This document shows, piece by piece, positions 59,271-64,000 of a stretch of 64,000 bases of DNA. Both the position numbers and the translations under genes were made by a program. The notes under the pieces were generated by a model. The model ran no database searches. It worked only from the letters and a program-made list of their open reading frames with translations, and was not told where the DNA came from. Origin of the DNA: Chaetorhynchus papuensis (taxonomy: Eukaryota; Chordata; Aves; Passeriformes; Rhipiduridae); assembly GCA_013396525.1 (NCBI GenBank), contig VWYX01000271.1:62001-126000 (forward strand), read 5' to 3'. Numbering within the stretch: position 1 is the first letter of the stretch; each line of letters opens with the position of its first letter.

Positions 59271-60527
59271 ATGTAGACATTCATTAGAATTTCTGGATCA
59301 CTCTTCCAAATAAAATGTTACCTGAAATCACTCTTGTTTTTGTTAGCGCTTAAACTTTTTTTGCCTAATTTTTTGTTTCTTTTTAATAATTATATTGATA
59401 ATTTAATTTTGGAAAAATTCAAAATGATACATGATTTCAAAATCGAAAGTTGAAATATTTTAATGTTCAGCTCTTCATTACCATTTTTTAATTGTTAACT
59501 TCACCACTTAAGTTTAAATAGAATAAATGTTATGAATATTTTGTTTGAAAACAAAATAATTTTATCTAAAGAGAGGAGAAAAATTACGCATCAAATTATT
59601 CTTTAAACAACCGTCCTTAACCATAGCTTTTTCTCATTTACTACTACTTCAATATAAACTCATAGCACAGACCTGAAGGAGGGAACAAACCCAAATTTAT
59701 ACTAAAGTCTTCGGGTCAAGTTGTAGCATAATCCCAAAACTTACCTTATTTAGGATAAGAAGTTCCAGAAAAACAAATGGATCATGAAGAACAGAGCAAG
59801 GAGAAGTCATCAGTAAGCAGATAAAGGGAATTTGTTAACATTGCCCAATTCAATGATAAACTATTATGATTTTTTGTACCTATTGTAATGCAACAATTTA
59901 TTTTGAAAATTATTTTTTCCTGCATCCTGTGAGGGTAATAATGTTTTGGTTTTTATAAAGTGTTGTTTTAATCAATGTTAATTAAAATATGATACTAGTA
60001 AAGTGTCTAATAATTCTCTAGTGATCCTATTCATCTGCTCTCTGAGGGCATAGAGAGATATCAGATTTTTAATTGCTGTTTAATATGTTTTTTATGATGA
60101 GTAGAATGCTTTTATAAAAAATTCTTTTCATGATTTTTTTTAGTGCAGTCTGACAAATAAGCAGTTTGAATCTGAGAAGTCTCCTTCTACACTGAGTGTT
60201 TGCCACTCAAAATAATAGCCATAACACTGGAAGTAATTCTCACGGCAATCCTTTCGAAAAAAGTATTTCGAATGATGGTCCACATACAGTCTGCACAAAG
60301 AAAACCAGTGAAAGAAATTTAATTCAGTCTACACTTTTTATCTGAAATATGGCAGACTAGAAGAATAGGGTGAAAATAAGTAAAAGTAAATAAAACAAAA
60401 ACCACATAAGATATGAGAGTTTTAGAACTCAATTCTTGTCTGTACCTAGAGTTGGAATTGTATATGAACCATGAATCAACTAACATACTTTATGGACAGA
60501 CAGTTTTAAATGTAGCAGCATGTTCAT
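59271..60527. other. Gene-free AT-rich DNA
   Basis: Nothing recognised. Confidence 0.5.
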
Positions 60528-60592
60528 ATCACAGAATCCAAGAATCACAGATTCATTTATGTTGGAAAAGACCTCTGAGATCTTTGGGTCCA
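60528..60592 (-). mobile_element. CR1 LINE 3' terminus, minus strand
   Basis: The plus strand shows the reverse complement of the CR1 3' end: tail units ATCACAGA/AATCACAG near 60528-60550, then TTCATTTATGTTGGAAAAGA (60552-60571) and CCTCTGAGATC (60572-60582). Only the last 60 or so bases of the element remain clear; beyond about 60592 the resemblance fades. Confidence 0.8.
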
Positions 60593-63500
60593 CCCAAGAC
60601 ATCATAGAATGATCTGACAGATGAAACTAATGTATTGATGAAGCAGTTCTCTGCCAATATGGTCCTCATCATTGGATGACTCAGGTCCACTCAAATTTCA
60701 GGATGCAGTGGATGTGGCTGAAGAGAACTTCTGAAAGGAGCTGATTAAAGTTTTTCATCTATCAGTTTAATGGTTGAACTGAAGTGTTAGAGTTAAAAAA
60801 CCCCAATGAAACAAACCCAAAATGTGCAGAAAATAGCAAGAGGTTTTTCTGTAAAATTGGGAAACAAAAAATTAAAATGTTGGCAATATCTTGGAAAGCA
60901 TTTTTGTTCACCTTTGTTTCTTTTGAATGGAAAGAACAAAAAGGGGTCATAGTTGATCCTGATCTGATTGCAGATATAAGAGGGATCTCATCTACACAGG
61001 ACTGGAAAGTTATCTAAGTGGCAGTCATAAATCTCACATAGTGCCATCCCATGTGAGCCACAGTTATAGCTCAGTTTATGCTTGTGAACACAATTCAGGA
61101 TAATGCAGTTCATTCTAGAACAGAAATTATTATGTGTGTACCTTTTTTATGAGAGGTTTTGGGTTTTCTTAAGAACCACTTTTTTTCTCAAGGTGTTCCA
61201 GAGAGATTGGCATAGTCTCCAATTGCAGTAAGAAACTAGTTCAGTATTGGAAGCAGTCAAATTTGGATAAGAATGGAAAGAAAATGCATTTTCTTTCTTG
61301 GCTGGTTAGTTTAAAAACAAAATGCACAAAAAAAAGAGGTGTTCTTCTGGTCTAATGGGGGTCAGTTACCATCTGTAACAAAAAAAAAAGTGAGTGGAAT
61401 ATTGAATCTAATTATATTATTTAGGAATCAATCAATTTAAACAACTTGTTTTGAACCTTACTCAGTATACAAGCCTACTCCATTTTATTTTCAAAATTGC
61501 CACAACCTAAATTTTAACTGCACAAAAACAAAAAAGAAAGAAAGATAGAACCCCCCCATAAGAAACAATGCCCAGAAAATGCCCACCAGAAAAAAGCTTG
61601 TGGAGTAAATCTTTCAACAGCATTTCTCAACTATCTTTCAACTCCCTATGAGTGCTAAGTTCATTTTCAGTGTCAGAATAAGGACCAGCAGTATCTAAAC
61701 GCTTTGAATAAATCATTAATATAAATATACAGATAGTACTTTTATTTCATCAGTCTTCAAGTATGTTCATTTCACAGTTAATATAATATTTCTTAAATAA
61801 ATATCTCTGTTATTCAACATTCTTCCTTCCAGATGGATTTTGTGAATCCAATCTATAAAGTGGACGCACATTGACCTTTTTTGGATATAGTAATAGTATT
61901 GAGTAAGTTCTTAAAACGAGGTATTTTCTGGCTTGTTCTTTAGAAACTACCTGAATCTCCTGTACTTTCAGAATTTACAGTTCTTTCCTGGAATTTTATT
62001 AGAACATAAACCTGAATTTGATGTAATGCAAAACAGGAGTGCTGAAAAATATTGTGTGAGGTTTTATCTACGTGGCTGTATTGCAGTGCCTTAAGTGAAG
62101 ATTTGACCTGCTGTTTTCCCTCTGAAGAGCTGCCTTTTGATGTTGCAAATTGTGTGTCTGTTCTTTCTGAAAAACAAATGAGATTGTTCCTTATGCAATC
62201 CACCAAAAATAATTATTTTCCCATAGAATAATGGAAAGAATAGGACAGTCAAACGACTACTCAGGTTCAGGAAATATCCAAATTGGGGGTTTAATTTTGC
62301 CTTCAGACACTTGATCACAATCCCTATTATACCATTGAAAATTAATTTATTAGTCTGAGGGCAGCATTGGCCCTATATGATTAATATGTTCTGACAAATT
62401 AAATTAGGTGTAGAATTATTCAATTTGTTTCCTTTTTTCTAGTGATCAGCCACTGAATACATCACACATCATCAGTGCTTTCCACCCAGTCTTTGTCCAT
62501 AAAACTGGATTTGGTAACTTCTTAACATGAAATTTATTATTTTCCCTGAATATATATCATATTATTGACAATACAGAAGAGGAAATTTTTGTTCAAAGCA
62601 ACAAATGATTCAGATTAGTTATAATAAGCCAAATGGATGTCAATGTGTGCTATACTGCCTCCTACAATTTCTGTGATAAAAGACCCATAAAGAAGTGGGG
62701 GGTGAGGCCCCAGGGAGGCATTGTCTCTTCAGGAGGTGAGGAACATACTGTCATTCATATACTCTCTTTAGATGAAACCTTAATCTATGAGGAGTTCCTG
62801 CCACCCATAAAATAGAGCAGTAATTACTGAGTGAGATTGTGCCATAGCCTGGCCTAATTATTAAGGTCATTGTAAGTTTTCCAAGTGACTTCACAGCTTG
62901 CAGAATTAGAGTTTCTTCGTTTTTGGGGTTTTTTTCTAAATAGTACTGGACAGAAACTCACATGACACGATATGAAGCTAAACTGCCTTCCTTAGGTCTC
63001 AGACAAGTTCTGTGCTTTGGGGTAAACCAGTCACTTTCTCCAGGTGACACAAGGAGGGGCCGAGTCCAGCAGACAGCAACCCATGTGAGGAAGTTAGGCA
63101 TATCCAGTATTCCAGGCATGCAGCAATGGCAGTTCATAAGAGTAATGCTAAATGTGCACAGGAAGATTGAGCTAAGAGGGCTTCTGGATCAAGTTGTCTG
63201 CAGCCATAGGCATTCATCCCACACCTTGTAACTTGCAGTTACAGGGAATTTGGTGTCTTTCCCACCCTGGAAGGCTGCTGCAGAGCCTGGAGCTTGAATG
63301 GCCAGATTAGCCTCTTCTCTGAAGTAGGCCTCAAAGCTGTTGATGTTTCTTTACCACTTCTTTCCTCTTGGTTGAACTAATTACATGCTTCTGCAACATG
63401 AACTCTTAGAATGATACACAGTATTCGGCTTACAAGCTCTTCACAACTTTATTTAGTGTTTTAGTAAACTAAATGCTATTTTATTGGCTTTTAACTGTAG

Positions 63501-64000
63501 GAGAGTGACAGGTCATAGTCATGCTATGAACAAGTGTTACAGCCACTGAGTCTTTTCCAACTAAAAAGGTCTTGATTATAGATGTTTTGTTTTTTGTATG
63601 ATCTCTTATATGCAACCCCAAATATATGATACCATATTTAACGTTATTGGATTTTATGTGATAGATAAGAGGTGTGAGAAGGCACTAGTCCACAGTTCTG
63701 AGTCCAAACTGATGGACTGGAGTCAATGAGTACAAAAGTCCATCTTCTCTTCATAGGACTAAATGTTTACTCACAAATTTTACATCACCATCTTGTCTCA
63801 CTTGCAGATGGTAGGAAAGAAACTGTGGTCTATTCCTTTAAGATAAAAGGCGTACTGAAGGAAGTGGGTGTGAAAAATCACATGAGTTTAAAGATTACTG
63901 TTTTATAACTCCACTCTAAGAAAGCCATTTTCCAAAATGGAAAATGTGAAAGTGCACTTTAAATGTATTAAGCTATGTTAAAACGTGGTGTTCGCTTTCA
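60593..64000. other. Gene-free AT-rich DNA to the window end
   Basis: No exon, RNA gene or repeat family recognised. A small inverted repeat CCATTTT-CC-AAAATGG lies at 63925-63940. Open frames at 61940-62318, 62633-62815, 62962-63231 and 63726-63908 have no family resemblance. Confidence 0.5.

Noticed and set aside
1..64000. tRNA genes, rRNA, CRISPR arrays, bacterial operons or phage genes
   Set aside because: No tRNA-like boxes, regularly spaced repeats, ribosome binding sites with long frames or phage-type genes were seen on either strand.

Overview
This 64 kb window looks like non-coding nuclear DNA from a bird, probably a neoavian and perhaps a songbird. It is AT-rich (estimated mid-30s percent GC, not counted) and CpG-poor, and I found no convincing host protein-coding exon, RNA gene, bacterial-type operon or CRISPR array. 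The avian call rests on recognisable repeats: CR1 LINE pieces on both strands, including a degenerate reverse transcriptase, and several LTR types resembling avian endogenous-retrovirus LTRs. All family assignments come from remembered consensus patterns, not from a database search. The window is either a gene desert or the inside of a very large intron.

Layout. 1-10 kb: an ERVL-like LTR with a GAA/GA repeat (2905-3225), a worn + strand CR1 scrap (4951-5160), the main CR1 fragment on the minus strand (5513-6865), a 241-bp solo LTR with target-site repeats and the only ambiguous base I saw (7288-7528), a TA/TG repeat (9255-9337) and a second ERVL-like LTR piece (9775-10010). 10-30 kb: a near-complete LTR with matching inverted ends (15848-16318), an LTR end with a possible start (18836-19367), a T/G-rich tract (21575-21690), a CR1 3' end (24565-24780), a divergent long LTR (28570-29060) and an LTR end (29802-29915). 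30-51 kb: almost no recognisable repeats, apart from GC-richer patches near 33.5, 39.3 and 44.1 kb, a trinucleotide-rich tract and a (CA)n repeat. 51-64 kb: a well-preserved LTR with TATA and polyadenylation signals (51721-52213) next to a CR1 3' end (52219-52325), a weak CR1-like tail near 57.0 kb, a CR1 3' end at 60.5 kb and a coding-like but broken reading frame at 58.7-59.3 kb.

The genes do not work together here, because no functional gene is visible. The only coding remnants are the decayed CR1 reverse transcriptase and possibly the broken frame at 58.7-59.3 kb. The most useful leads are the solo LTR whose uncertain base sits at its terminal TG, the well-preserved LTR at 51.7 kb, the broken reading frame, and a few sharp inverted repeats. 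I did not find a new biological system.
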